NCBI RefSeq assembly: GCF_964656455.1
Contig: NC_135719.1
Location: 6,179,163 to 6,243,162, forward strand
Length of the DNA stretch: 64,000 bases
Reading direction: 5' to 3'
Source of the DNA: Halichoerus grypus
Taxonomy: Eukaryota > Chordata > Mammalia > Carnivora > Phocidae
In this document: in pieces, positions 32,234 through 43,947 of the stretch
How the letters are laid out: every line of letters begins with the position of its first letter
How positions within the stretch are numbered: the stretch's first letter is position 1
Position numbers and translations under genes: made by a program
The notes under the pieces: generated by a model
Told to the model about the DNA's origin: nothing
Seen by the model: the letters and a program-made list of their open reading frames with translations, nothing else
The model's database searches: none

Positions 32234-32433
32234 GGGGCGCCTGGGTGGCTCAGTTGGTTAAGCGACTGCCTTCGGCTCTGGTCATGATCCTGGAGTCCCG
32301 GGATCGAGTCCCACATCAGGCTCCCTGCTCGGCGGGGAGTCTGCTTCTCCCTCTGACCTTCCCTCCCTCATGCTCTCTCTCTCTCTCTCTCATTCTCTCT
32401 CTCAAATAAATAAATAAAATCTTTAAAAAAAAT
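32234..32433 (+). mobile_element. CAN-SINE, full length
   Basis: GGGGCGCCTGGGTGGCTCAG head preceded by an A18 run and ACACCCACCG, with a diverged copy ATAACCCACAG after the tail. Confidence 0.94.
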
Positions 32434-32593
32434 AATAACCCACAGAACCTACCTCGAAGGGCTCCACTAGCCAACAACAGTCCAATTTGAGCATCAGAAA
32501 AGAATAAAGACTGTAATTGATTATACAACATTGAGTACAGAAAAATCCAGCAGTCCATAGTGATACTTAAAAAAGGAGAACACTTTGTCATGA

Positions 32594-33021
32594 CAGTCGT
32601 CCCCCCTTACCTGTGGTTTCAGTCAACTGCAGCCTGGAAGCCGATGATCCTCCTTCTGAAGCATCATCAGAAGGCTAAGTCACTGAGCCTCCGTCATCTA
32701 CTTCGCTTCGTCTCATCACACAGGCATTTTATCATCTCACACCATCACAAGAAGAATGAGTACTTAACAATAAGATATTCTGAGAGAGAGACTGCATTCA
32801 CATAAGTCTTATTATAGTATATTACTTACACACAGTATATTACATACAGTATATTACTCTTACTATAATTGTTCTATTTTGCCATTAATCTCTTACTGTG
32901 CCTAATTTATAAATTAAACTTTATCATAGGTATGTATGTATAGGAAAAAACATAGTATATATGGTGTTCAGTATTGTCCACGGTCTTAGAACATACTCCC
33001 CAGGGATAAGGGGAACTACTG
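32594..33021 (+). mobile_element. Tigger-type (TcMar) non-autonomous DNA transposon
   Basis: Terminal inverted repeats: left CAGTCGTCCCCCCTTACCTG, right end reverses to CAGTAGTTCCCCTTATCCCTG. Internal GAAGCAT/CATCAGAAGG, CATTTTATCATCTCACA and ATCATAGGTATGTATGTATA match a common Tigger-group element. It cannot encode a transposase. Confidence 0.8.
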
Positions 33022-33024
33022 TAT

Positions 33025-33907
33025 TGGCCAAAGTTGTTACACCAACTCCTTACTTTGAGAAATGTTAAAGCCAAAACATGATGCATTTTTTTCTGCCTTC
33101 CAGGAACCAGTAGTTCCGGTTTCAGGATAACCACGTAGCCACAGTTGATGATACGAGAAAGCTTTTCCTTACCGAACAATGCCAGCAAATAAATGTCGAA
33201 GGCATAGTATTCACAAACACCCTCTTGCGATAAATAAAATCTTTACTAAAATTATTTACTAATGAAGTAATTGATTCAGGCAAGGAGTATCAATGGATGC
33301 TAAACCCATTAGGTAAAATGTTTCTGGGGGCAGTGACAAATCTAAGGAAGAAAATACAAAGTTACAAGGTAGGGAATCATTTCCACCTAGTCTTTCATCT
33401 GACATCTGTACTAATAGGACGGCATCCTGGGCCTTCTGAGATCGTGGATTAAGCAGTCAACATCAACAGTTTGCAGGAAATGCAGAGGATAAAGGAACAA
33501 GGTAAGTAACATCACAGGAAACAATCAGACCTATCTAGATAAATAAGACAGTCAACAAGACACTGGTCTGAGTTCTTCAAATCCATGTCAGTAAAAACAC
33601 ACACACACAAAATAGCAAAACAAAACAGTGGAAGTCTCTTCTAGATTAAAGTTACTTAAGACACATAACATCAAATCTAATTCTTGGTCCTCAATTGGAT
33701 TCTGGTTTGAACAATCCATCTTCAGCATTGTCTCTGGGGATAGTGAAAAAAATCTGAGAAAAGACAAGGTATTTGTTAATATTATTATTAAGTAGCTACT
33801 ACTTGGGAAAATATCTATGTTTTGAAGAGATACCTATTGAAGTATTTAGGGATAAAATATTTTATTAGCTCCTCTGATTTTGTTACATTAAAATACTTCA
33901 GCAGGAT
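33025..33907. other. Intergenic, no gene
   Basis: AT-rich; nothing recognised except short (AC)n at 33598-33610. An L1-like 3' end may cover the last 200 bases and resume after the SINE at 33908. Confidence 0.45.
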
Positions 33908-34023
33908 GGGCCCCCCTGGCTGGCTCAGTTGGTGGAGCATGCAGCTCTTGATCTCGGGGTTGTGAGTTCAAGCCCCACATCGGATGTAGAGATTACTTAA
34001 AAACAAAACAAAAAAAAAAAAAA
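33908..34023 (+). mobile_element. Short old-type CAN-SINE
   Basis: CCCTGGCTGGCTCAGTTGG head with a diverged start, GAGTTCAAGCCCCACATCGG box. Confidence 0.88.
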
Positions 34024-34159
34024 CTTATAAAATACATAAGCAGAAAAAAAGTAGATGAAGCATGACGAATTGTTCAGTGTTAAATCTGAGTGAGGAGTGT
34101 ATTTGGGTGTGAGTGTTCATTATACTACCCCTCTATTTTTCTGTATATTTGGAGTTTTT

Positions 34160-34369
34160 TTTTTTGTTTTTTTTTTTTAAGATTTATTTATTTATTTATT
34201 TGACAGAGAGAGAGACAGCAAGAGAGGGAACACAAGCAGGGGGAGTGGGAGAGGGAGAAGCAGGCCTCCCGCGGAGCAGGGAGCCCGATGCGGGGCTCGA
34301 TCCCAGGACCCTAGGATCATGACCTGAGCCGAAGGCAGACGCTTAACGACTGAGCCACCCAGGCGCCCC
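34160..34369 (-). mobile_element. CAN-SINE, reverse, with target duplication
   Basis: TATTTGGAGTTTTT occurs at 34146-34159 and again from 34370. Confidence 0.96.
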
Positions 34370-34383
34370 TATTTGGAGTTTTT

Positions 34384-36149
34384 TATGATAAATTTTAACA
34401 GATCAAGAATATTTGAACAATTATTGTTAAATCTGGATATTTCATGTAGAGAAGTCCACGGAGCATCTGGTCACTGGGTCCATATTTCCAAATGGAAACC
34501 TCTCCCCTTCCGTCCTTCTGACCCCAACACACCCTTCTTCCATCCACTTCCTTCACTCATTTACCTGCCTGGCCCTTGAAAGTATTTGCCTTTGCCTACA
34601 AAGATCCACTCAAACATACAAGCAATAATTAAACCATTACTTCTGGGGTACACACAGGATGAAGGTTCCTGGTAAGGAGGCAGGACCAACTTTAGGAGCA
34701 GCAGAGTGAGGACCTCAGGACCCAGGCAGCGGGTCAGGGCTCAGGGGCCTTTCTCAGGGCAGTGTCATTGGCTCTGGGGCTGTCTGAGTTGTGTGATTTT
34801 AAGTCACTGATTATGTGTGAATATTTATCCTTCCTCTTGGCTGCCCACGAACAATTTTCTGATGTTTAGGATTGCCTCCACCTTTGGAGTCTGTCTCCCT
34901 AAAGTAGAAAACGGAAACGTACCTTCCCAGCTTCCTTTGCAGTTAGGGCATAGAGGTGAGACCGGGGTCCACCGATCAGATGCAGCCTCGGAGCCTACCA
35001 GTTGGGAAGTGAGTGCCAGTTTGGGGGTGGTGGTGGCAGAGCTGTGTGCCCAGCATCAGCCCTGGGAGGGGCCACGCCTGGCCACAGTCCACTGGGGTGC
35101 ATGAGCTCTCCTTACAGCAGCTCTGCCTTGTCCCAGCTCTCACACCCAGCCTCGTCTCCTCACAGTGCTTCTCAGAGGCACCCGAAAGCTTTTTCTGCTT
35201 ACACTCACCCCAGTGGGTTCTGTTCGCAGCCAAGAACTCGGAGTATTTGCCACCTAATCTCTCCAGGCCTGTAACTGAAGAGTGAAGGAGAAAACTTCAG
35301 TGGGATAAAGTCAGAGCCCTTTTCGCCCATATCCTCTACTTCCCCAAACCCCAGTCATTTGGGGAGTGAGCCCCCACTGAGATGTGAAGCTCCAGGGTGT
35401 GGGGGCAGCCTCAGAAAGACAGGTTCTGAGTGAGGGAGTCACTGTTCCACCGGTGAAGTCTGCCAAAAGAGCAGCTTTGTCTACCTTGGCCATTAACTTC
35501 ATGTGTCTTGGCACAGAAGAGTTCGTCTCCTAAATCAGACCACACAAAGGAGAGCTGAATGCTTTCCAAGCCAGCCCAGCAGATTTTCCCTGGGGCTTGT
35601 TTGAAATTTAACAATCTCCTGTGATGAATACTTCCTTCCAGATGTTCCCAGAGCTCAATGGATAGTATCACCTTGGTCTTAGGACCCCATGAGCCTTTGA
35701 TCCCCAAGATTCCCAGAGACCAAGTACAGTAGATATGGTGGGAGGGTGGAGAAGAAAAAGAAAACCACACCCATAAATTCAGAATATTGAGTTATCCAAA
35801 TCAATTAGCCAAATGATACATAGCAGCCGTGTCTAAACAATGCACTCTGACTCAACTCTATTGATGCCATTGTGGGGATGAAGCCCATGCACGTCCTGGG
35901 CCCCAGCCACCTACCCAGAGGCCCCTCACAGCTCACAGTGGGCAAGAGGGGAAGACTTTCACTGCCCGTGACCCACTGCATTATCCACTCACCCAGCCCA
36001 AACTCCTCCCTACCCTCCTGGGTTTGCCCACCTTCCTGCCTTTCTCTGGGACTTGAACCAGATACATAACTCTCCAGGAGTTGGAGACAATCCAGCAGCC
36101 AGCCGTACTCAAACTCAGGAGTCATCCCCAGGTGACTTGGACCGCAGAT
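34384..36149. other. Intergenic, GC-moderate, no gene recognised
   Basis: Several ORFs of 65-119 codons overlap on both strands. None has a motif, codon bias or splice structure I can defend. CTTCCTTTGCAGTTAGGGCA at about 34942 resembles an old MER-type repeat. Confidence 0.5.
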
Positions 36150-36235
36150 AATAATAAATAATAGCCAGTATTTCGGTAGTCTTCCAGTGTGCCATGCACT
36201 GTTCTAAGAAGCACACATCAAGCTTTGGTTTAATG
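36150..36235 (-). mobile_element. MIR remnant, reverse
   Basis: AATAGCCAGTATTTCGG then GTGCCATGCACTGTTCTAAG. Confidence 0.5.
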
Positions 36236-36332
36236 TTTTATTGATTGTCTAGACTTAAGAAAGTGATGGGAAAATGTTAATTCAGATTAAACTTAAAAGT
36301 GTGTTATGTCTGTGCCCATTACCCTGTGAATA

Positions 36333-36361
36333 GCACACACGCACACACACACACACACACA
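36333..36361. repeat. (CA)n microsatellite
   Basis: About 14 units with one G interruption. Confidence 0.9.
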
Positions 36362-37294
36362 GAGCAAATATTCTCTCATCATTCGAAAATAATTCTCTGC
36401 TTTAGCAAAGCAGCAGCTCACGTTATTGACTAGTGAGTGAAGTTCCAACATGTCTTGGTTGTTTCATTTCCTCTTCCTCGTTCACATCAACCAGAAAAGT
36501 GTTCACCAACATTCACGTTAGGACTACAGTGAACGGCAACCGTAGGTTGGCTAGGGATGCAAGAGTTTGGCAAAAATCAACAAAAGCGTTTGTGTGAATC
36601 AGTTGTGTAGAATTTATAGCACAGAGTATGTTTTATTATTATTTATAAATGATGTGCCATAGAGTCTTTGTATCAGTAAAATGTAGGTACATATGCATGC
36701 ATACATTTTTCCCTACATCCTCGGATGGACCCTAAGATTTATCTTCTCATCTCTTATGGGGTGGTGGGGACAGGGGAGGCAGCAAAATGCAAGCTCACGG
36801 TCTCCAGCATCCCGCAGAAAACCTCAGAGTACCAGCTGGCTCTGGGGCTCCTTAACTCCAGTTTTGGGGTCTGTGGATTGCTCATTTTTGTGTCAGTTCA
36901 GTGATTCATTTAAGAAAATATTGAGTTTCATCTTTTACTCAGCATGCAGTTTTTTAGTTTTTTCCCTGGGAGAATCTCTCAGGTATCCAATCTACCACAC
37001 TCCCATTTTCCACTGACGTGCAGGCACAGGGGGCCCGGCTAACCTAGGAAGCAGGCTTTGTTTATTCGTTTTATCTGTCTGTCCCACAAGGACGCAGACT
37101 CAGTCATCTTGGAACAGGGAGAAAATTAGTGGATGGTACCTGATTACTGTGTCATTTCCTGTCTTCTCATGAAACATGCATGGATTTAGGGTGTCAGGTT
37201 TGGGATAGCTACATTGTTCTGAGCTTGTTTTGTTGTGTTTTCATTTTGTGAATGGTACGGGTGGTTTTGTCTTGGGTGTGAATTATTATTGTTA
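36362..37294. other. Intergenic, nothing recognised
   Basis: No repeat family, RNA gene or exon signal supported. Confidence 0.5.
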
Positions 37295-37824
37295 CCATCA
37301 CCATCATTATCACCATCATCATCACCACCGTCATCACCGTCATCACCATCATCACCGTCATCATTGTCATCACCGTCATCATTGTCATCACCATCGTCAT
37401 GGTCACCATCACTGTCATCACCACCATCATAATGATTGTCGTCATCACCATTGTCATCATCACCATCATCATCATCACCATCATCATCAACATCGTCATC
37501 ACCATCATCACTGTCATCACCATCATCACCATCACCAACATCATCATTGTCATCACCATCATCACCATCACCACCATAAACATCATCGTCATCACCATCA
37601 TCACCATCGTCATCATCACCATCACCACCATCACCGTCACCATCATCACCATCGTCATTGTCATCCTCATCATTATTGTCACCACCATCATCACCATCAT
37701 CATCACCATCACCATTGTCACCACCATCGTCATTGTCATCACCATCATTGTCATCATCATTGTCATTGTCACCATCATCACCATCATCATCACCATCATC
37801 ACCATCACCACCATCGCCATCATC
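37295..37824. repeat. Large (CAT/CAC)n-type tandem repeat, about 530 bp
   Basis: Imperfect ATC-period array built from CATCATCAC, CATTGTCATCAC and CATCGTCATCAC variants. Because the period is three, all frames stay open: it produces His-rich, Ile/Thr-rich and Ser/Pro-rich ORFs on the plus strand and a Met/Val-rich 230-codon ORF on the minus strand. None should be read as protein. Confidence 0.97.
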
Positions 37825-37934
37825 TTGGCTCTCCTCCAGTCCCGCTCAGTTTGAGAAGAGCAACATTCCATGCAAGGGGAGCCATTCATTTTAATCGGCA
37901 TCCTTGGCTGATTGGTAGCAGCTGGGCCCGTCTC

Positions 37935-38520
37935 AGTGTGCTAGGGCTGCCAGGACAGAATACCACGGACACAGACCAGGGGGCTTAAACAACAGAAATT
38001 TATTTCTTACAGTTCTGGAGGCTAGAAGTCCAAGATCAAAGTGCTGGCCAGTTTGGTTCCTGGTACAACCTCTCTTTCTGGCTTATAGCTGGCCACCTTC
38101 TCACTGTGCCTTCGTCCTGTAACAGAGAGAGAAAGCGAGCTCTCTGATGTCTCCTCTTTTTTTTTTTTTTTTAAAGATTTTATTTATTTATGTATTAGAG
38201 AGCGAGAGAGAGAGAAACAGCATGAGAGGGGAAAAGGTCAGAGGGAGAAGCAGGCTCGCCGCTGAGCTGGGAGCCCGATGTGGGACTCGATCCCGGGACT
38301 CCAGGATCATGACCCGAGCCGAAGGCAGTCGCTTAACCAACTGAGCCACCCAGGCGCCCTCTGATGTCTCCTCTTATAAGGACACTAGTCCTATTGGATC
38401 AGGGTGCCACCCTTATGACCTCATTTAACCTTAATTACTTCCTTACTCCAAATGCAGCCCTGCTGGGAGGTAGGGCTTCACCATTTGAGTTTTTTGGGGG
38501 GAGGGCACAATTCAGTCCAT
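37935..38520 (-). mobile_element. MaLR-type (MLT1/MST-like) LTR, reverse, split by a SINE
   Basis: GGCTTAAACAACAGAAATTT, CAGTTCTGGAGGCTAGAAGT, TTATAAGGACACTAGTCC and GACCTCATTTAACCTTAATT are reversed MaLR LTR sequence. Solo LTR, no internal retroviral genes. Confidence 0.65.
38159..38358 (-). mobile_element. CAN-SINE, reverse, perfect 17-bp target duplication
   Basis: CTCTGATGTCTCCTCTT at 38142-38158 and 38359-38375, inside the LTR. Confidence 0.97.
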
Positions 38521-38554
38521 AGCCATCCCTCTGAGCAGAAGGCCCAACATCAGC

Positions 38555-38740
38555 CATGGAGTTGAACAGACCCAAGGTCAAAGCCCAGCTCTGCTATTAC
38601 TTTGTAAAATATTTCACCTTTCTGGCCCTCAGTTCCCTACTCTGAAAAGTATATATTAAGTCCCATTTCAGAGCATCGTTGTAATTAGTACATAGCACAA
38701 GTGTAGAAGGTAGCTTGCACAATGCCTGGCAGATCTCAGG
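38555..38740 (+). mobile_element. MIR
   Basis: CAGCTCTGCTATTACTTTG, then CTGGCCCTCAGTTCCCTACT and CACAATGCCTGGCAGATC. Confidence 0.65.
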
Positions 38741-38771
38741 GGCTCAGTATAGAGTTTCCTGGATGATGCCA

Positions 38772-38925
38772 CTCAAAGTGTGGTCCTTGGACCAGCAGCA
38801 TCGCCCGAGATCAGGACAGAAAGGCAGAATGTCAGGCCCCATCCCAGACCTGACAAGTCAGAATCTGTGTCTTAGCACCATTCCCAGTGATTTGAACACA
38901 CGTTGAAGTTTGAGAAGCACTGAAG
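38772..38925 (+). mobile_element. hAT/MER5-group relic
   Basis: AAAGTGTGGTCCTTGGACCA and CCCCATCCCAGACCTGACAA, with terminal AAGTTTGAGAAGCACTG. Confidence 0.7.
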
Positions 38926-39584
38926 TAAATGGTGTGACTTGCCCCGGCTTGGTCATGAGCCATACTGAGAATGCGGTGGTAGAATGCAGGGGGGCTGGGG
39001 AAGGGAGCCGGTGCCAGGCTGCATTGTGAGTTCCCTTGGCCAGCGCAGCCCTGGGGAATGCTGGACTAGAGGAAAGGAAAGGAGCCAAGCCTGAGGAATT
39101 GGGACTGCTGAGAACTGACCCTGGGCAAAGCTCCCAGCCAGCCACTTGCACTGTCCAAAGGGCCCCAGTGGGCGAGGTCCCCACGGCTGTGCTTCTTTCC
39201 AAAGAGTCTGCCTGGGGCTTGGGCCAGTGGTCACTAGCCATTACAGAAGGCAAGTCCTCAGCCAGTTCCTCTCTGGTCTGAACCCTTAGTTGTTCACAGA
39301 ACCTGCTATTTCTCTCTTATCTCTGGGTCTTCACACCTGATGCGCTCTCCGCCTCCTCCCCCTTTTCTGCTGGCTCCTTTCTACTCCTCCCCCAAAACTT
39401 GGCTTGAAGGACACCTTCCCCACGAAGTGGTCGCTACCCTTCCCTTACCTGCTCCCTTCCCAGCCCCCTACCCCGTGCTCATGCGCCCTTGCCACACACA
39501 TACGCATGGCTCTAGGGATGTGGTGCACCTGCCCACCTTCCCCTTTGGTTTTTTGGAAAAGTCTAAACAGTTTTAAGTTTGGAG
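38926..39584. other. Intergenic, GC-rich, no gene recognised
   Basis: ORFs of 61-131 codons on both strands overlap each other and lack conserved features. Confidence 0.5.
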
Positions 39585-39760
39585 GCTGAGCTTGAGCTGG
39601 AATGCTGCCTTTGCCACTTCCCAGAACAAGTCTCTGAATTTCTAGCAGCTTCACTTTCCTCATCAGTGAAATGGAGACACAGTTCCCTTGAGAATTAAAT
39701 AAGATATGGGGGTATGGCAAGCAGGCTTTGCAGTTACACCAAGGGTGCGAGAAATAGCAC
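39585..39760 (+). mobile_element. MIR
   Basis: TGCCTTTGCCACTTCCCAGA and CTTCACTTTCCTCATCAGTG, AAATGGAGAC. Confidence 0.7.
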
Positions 39761-39989
39761 ACCTGCTTATTCTCTTTAAATCAGCTTACATCCGACTCCC
39801 AGTGGGCTGGAGGGACATCCAATCTCAGTCCTTCCCGGGGCCTCCTTCCTCCCTCTCCCTCCACTACCCCTTCCGCTCACACAGGAATCTTGATAACTTT
39901 CATGACGTGTGGAGAATGGGAGAAGGGCCCTAGATCTTGAGTCCCACTGTGGACGTCAGAGATTGCATGTTTGAGTGTGTAGGATAGTG

Positions 39990-40240
39990 TAGTTGTTAAG
40001 AGGAAGTCTCTGGGGTGGGTCCTACCTCCACCACACACCAGCTGTGTGACTATTGGAAATTCGCTTGACCTCTCTGATCCTCAGTTTTCTCACTTTTTGA
40101 AGGAGGATGGTGATAGTACCAACCCTACAGAGTTGTTCTAAGGACTTAAGCTGATCCATAGAAAGCACTTAGCACAGAGTAAATGTAAAGCTCATGGCAC
40201 CTGGAAAAAGTTAATCTAATAAAGGTTAATTATTATTATT
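39990..40240 (+). mobile_element. MIR
   Basis: CACCAGCTGTGTGACTATTG, TTGACCTCTCTGATCCTCAG and GAAAGCACTTAGCACAGAGT, ending in ATTATT units. Confidence 0.75.
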
Positions 40241-40287
40241 ATTACAGGGCACAATGTGAGATCAGTGAAAATAAAAATGATTGTCCA

Positions 40288-40480
40288 GGGGCGCCTGGGT
40301 GGCTCAGTCGGTTAAGCATCTGCCTTCGGCTCAGGTCAGGATCCCAGGGTCCTGGGATGGAGCCCCCGAATCCGGCTCCCTGCTCAGCCGGGAGCCTGTT
40401 TGTCCCTCTCCTCCCCACTTGTGCTCTCTCTTGCTATCTCTGTCTCTGTCTCTCTCTCTCAAATAAATAAATAAAATCTT
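40288..40480 (+). mobile_element. CAN-SINE with target duplication
   Basis: AAAAATGATTGTC before (40273-40285) and after the tail. Confidence 0.96.
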
Positions 40481-40495
40481 TCTAAAAAATGATTG

Positions 40496-40800
40496 TCTAT
40501 TACTGATCATGTAGTCAACTATCTTGCTAAATTCTATTATTTCTAATAATTTGTTTGTGGATTCATTTGGCCTCCCCTGCAGACAATCACATCATTTGCA
40601 AGGATGGTTTATCTCCTCCCCTCTTCTCCAAATCCTTTTTCCTTTCCTTTCATTTTATGACCTGACTCCGACCTCTGACGCAATGCTAAATAGAAAAGGT
40701 GGTAGCGAGCCTTGGTGTCCTCATCTGGATTTTAAAAGAGATATTTCCTACTTTCCCTGCTAAGAATGATGTTTCCTACAGGTTTTCATAAATTAAGGTC
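40496..40800 (-). mobile_element. L1 ORF2 fragment, antisense
   Basis: GACAATCACATCATTTGCAA, then GAGCCTTGGTGTCCTCATCT and GGTTTTCATAAATTAAGGTC are reversed L1 ORF2. Confidence 0.65.
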
Positions 40801-40820
40801 ATCAGTGTGTTTACATTCTT

Positions 40821-41019
40821 TTTTTTTTTTAAAGCTTTTATTTATTTATTTGACAGAGAGAGACACAGCGAGAGCAGGAACACAAGCAGGGGGAGTGGGA
40901 GAGGGAGAAGCAGGCTCTCCGCGGAGCAGGGAGCCCCATGCGGGGCTCGATCCCAGGACCCCGGGATCATGACCTCAGCCTAAGGCAGACGCCTAATGAC
41001 TGAGCCACCCAGGTGCCCC
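40821..41019 (-). mobile_element. CAN-SINE, reverse, 15-bp target duplication
   Basis: TGTGTTTACATTCTT at 40806-40820 and 41022-41036. Confidence 0.96.
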
Positions 41020-41036
41020 AATGTGTTTACATTCTT

Positions 41037-42300
41037 ATCAGTTTGCCGACCTCCCCTCCCCACTGGCCTTCAGACCCTTGCCGACAGGGATGCACCTGCC
41101 ATGATACACCTGTCATGAACTGGACTATTCCCCCAGGGGTTCATTTATTAGACGACTGGTGTTAGCCAAGGCTCCTGGCTTCCTTCCTCATTTTGAGGCT
41201 GCACTGAGTCCAGCCTTCAGCTGCACCCTCCACCCCCCATCTAACCCTCTTGCCACTCTTCTGGTTGATTATAAGAATTTCATGGTTGATTATAAGAATT
41301 TCACTACTTTTGAGTGGAGAAGACTTCCCGAGTCTCCGGTACTGTCACACACAACCATTCCCACAGTACTTCTGACCCCAGATGTGCGGGGTTCCCCCCA
41401 CCAAGCAATTCTCTGTGACCCCAGTAGCATGTTGTACAATTTAACCCAATCCTGACACCATCTGCCTGGAGATAGCCTCAGACCCCACAGGTTAAGGGCT
41501 CAGCCCCACGAGACTGTCCCCACCTCAGGTGCCAATCGCAAGTAGTAGCCCCCAGGTTACCCATAACCTCTGTCTGACTTAGCTGCCAACCAGAGGTTCC
41601 CGTGACCTCCCCTCCCTGCCACCCTTGGATTCAATTCCTTGCTAGAGCGGACCATAGAACCCAGGGAAACATGTTTACCAGTTTATTAAGGGACGTGATA
41701 AAGGATGCAGATGAACAGCCAGATGAGAGAGACACACAAGGCGGAGACTAGGAGGGCCCCGAGCGCAGGAGCTTCTGTCCCCATGACGTTGGGATGCATG
41801 ACCCTCCCTGTGTGGACATGTTCACCAACTTGGAAGCTCGCCAAACCCCTGACTCTCAGGATTTTGTGGCAGCCTCCTCACGTAGGCAGGATCATTTCCA
41901 GCCCCTCTCCCCTCTCTAGAGGACGGGGTGCTACTGAAAATTCCAAGCTTTTGATCCTGGCTTGGTCTCTCTGGTGAGCAGCACCCCCCCCCAAAAAAAG
42001 CCATCCAGGAGCCCACCCAGAGTCACCACCCCAGAACAAAAGACACTCCTATGACCCAGGAAATTCCAAGGGATTTAGGAACTCTGTGTCAAGAACTAGG
42101 GTCAAAGACAAAATATTAGAACAAAAGATGCTCCTAGTGCTCTTATCCCTTAGCGATCTACAAGGGTTTTCGGGAGCCCAGTGTCAGGAACTGGGGCAGA
42201 AACATACATACATATACATCTCTACCTTGCTTTCACACCCAGGAGTAGATGACCGAAGGGGTCACTGCCCAGACCCAGGGATCAGGTGCTGGCTGACTTC
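41037..42300. other. Intergenic, no gene recognised
   Basis: Unassigned apart from a 21-bp perfect tandem duplication at 41262-41303. Confidence 0.5.
41262..41303. repeat. Perfect tandem duplication of a 21-bp unit
   Basis: Two copies of TGGTTGATTATAAGAATTTC plus A, with no mismatch. Confidence 0.95.
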
Positions 42301-42318
42301 TTCCTTAGACTCTGGCTT

Positions 42319-42489
42319 TTTTTTTTTTTTTTAAGAGAGAAAGAGAGCATGCAGGTGGGGGGTGGGGAGCAGAGGGAGAGGGAGAGAGAAAATCTTAAGC
42401 AGGCTCCATGCTCAGCATGGAGTCCAACCTGGGGTTCAATCTCACAACCCTGAGATCACAACCTGAGCTGAAATCAGGTGGGGTGCCCC
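42319..42489 (-). mobile_element. CAN-SINE, reverse, old diverged
   Basis: GACTCTGGCTT at 42308-42318 and again just after GGGGTGCCCC; the body has AATCTTAAGCAGGCTCCATG. Confidence 0.93.
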
Positions 42490-42609
42490 GGACTCTGGCT
42501 TCTAATCTCAAGCCAAACAAGGCCCCAAGTCAGATCCAGCCCAGAGGACTGGCCCAGAGGTCACTTGGCAGCTTCCCTAGAGGCAGGAAGGCTTTCTCTA
42601 GACTCTTCT

Positions 42610-42724
42610 TTTTTTTCTTTTTTTTTTTTAAGCAGCACAGGGCTCAAATTCACGACCCAGAGATCAAGACCTGAGCTGAGATCAAGAGTCCAACACTCAA
42701 CCAACTGAGCCACCCAGGTGCCCC
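42610..42724 (-). mobile_element. Short old-type CAN-SINE, reverse
   Basis: GGGCTCAAATTCACGACCC box and GAGCCACCCAGGTGCCCC end. Confidence 0.9.
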
Positions 42725-43499
42725 CCAGATTCTTATTTAGGACCTTTCCCCTTTCTGGGGAGCTCCAACAAGCCAGGGCCCTGGGTGGTGCCCAGTGATC
42801 CTCTGGGGAGTCTGGCTTCCTCATACTGCCGGTAATAAACAACCCCCTTTCTCCCTGTCTTTCTGAGACTCTTCCCCACCCCCACACACACTGTTCCCCT
42901 CTCTGTCTCCCTGCCCAGCAAGGCCCCCCTTGAAACCTCACTGCTCACTCTTACCCATGTGCCTTATCAGCATCTCTTTATAATCAGCAAGCCTCAGGCA
43001 GCCACTTCCAGTCCCCAGAGATGAAGGAGGCAGCCTTCAGGCCATTAAGCTGAGCCAGCACCTTGTCACACAGGGCAGGACCTCCTCTAGCCCTGGTTTT
43101 GGGAGCAGCCGCCATGTCTGCTCAGACCTCCGTTTCTACTCCATTCCTAATTTTCTGGAACTGTCTGGCTTTCTCACAACTCCATGTACCTACACCATGT
43201 AGCTACATCTCCCTACTTAGGACATAGGGAGAGAGAAACATATCCACTCCGAGACAGACATATGCTTCATAAAGAAAACAAACACCCACATGGTTCTGCA
43301 GGGCCCACGGTGGGCAGCTGATCATTCATCCCAGGTAAGGGCTCTGGGGCCTGGAGGAGCCCAGGGCTTTTGGAAGCTCTGCCTTACATTATATAAAACA
43401 TTTTAAAGGACACCCCTCCACACATTTCACATTAAATATACATTTGCTGTAAAATTGTTTGAAATTGTGTGGGGACATTTCTTTCTCCTCTTTTTGCTA
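42725..43499. other. Intergenic, nothing recognised
   Basis: No repeat family or exon signal supported. Confidence 0.5.
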
Positions 43500-43510
43500 C
43501 CAAAACATAT

Positions 43511-43690
43511 ATTATTTTATTATTTTTACTTATTTATTTGAGAGAGAGCATGAGCAGGGAGGAGGAGCAGAGGGAGAAGCAGGCTCCCAGCTGAGCAGGG
43601 AGCCTGACGTGGGGCTCAATCCCAGGACCCTGAGATCATGACCTGAGCCAAAGGCAGTTGCTTAACCAACTGAGCCACCCAGGCGGCCCC
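43511..43690 (-). mobile_element. CAN-SINE, reverse, 11-bp target duplication
   Basis: CCAAAACATAT at 43500-43510 and 43691-43701. Confidence 0.96.
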
Positions 43691-43724
43691 CCAAAACATA
43701 TTTTAAACTTTTATTGCATTTTTC

Positions 43725-43938
43725 TTTTTTTTTTCTTTTTTTTTTTTTTTAAAGATTTTATTTATTTATTTGAGAGAGAGAGAATGAGAGACAGAGAGCA
43801 TGAGAGGGAGGAGGGTCAGAGGGAGAAGCAGACTCCCTGCCGAGCAGGGAGCCCGATGTGGGACTCGATCCCGGGACTCCAGGATCATGACCCGAGCCGA
43901 AGGCAGTTGCTTAACCAACTGAGCCACCCAGGCGCCCC
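43725..43938 (-). mobile_element. CAN-SINE, reverse, 9-bp target duplication
   Basis: GCATTTTTC at 43716-43724 and 43939-43947. It lies 34 bp from the previous SINE in the same orientation. Confidence 0.96.
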
Positions 43939-43947
43939 GCATTTTTC

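Noticed and set aside
37295..37824. CRISPR-like array
   Set aside because: Repeats are contiguous triplets without spacers, in a mammalian genome.
37209..37988. Long ORFs (230 and 252 codons) on both strands
   Set aside because: They are the translation of a period-three simple repeat; composition is His-only or Met/Val-only with no domain.
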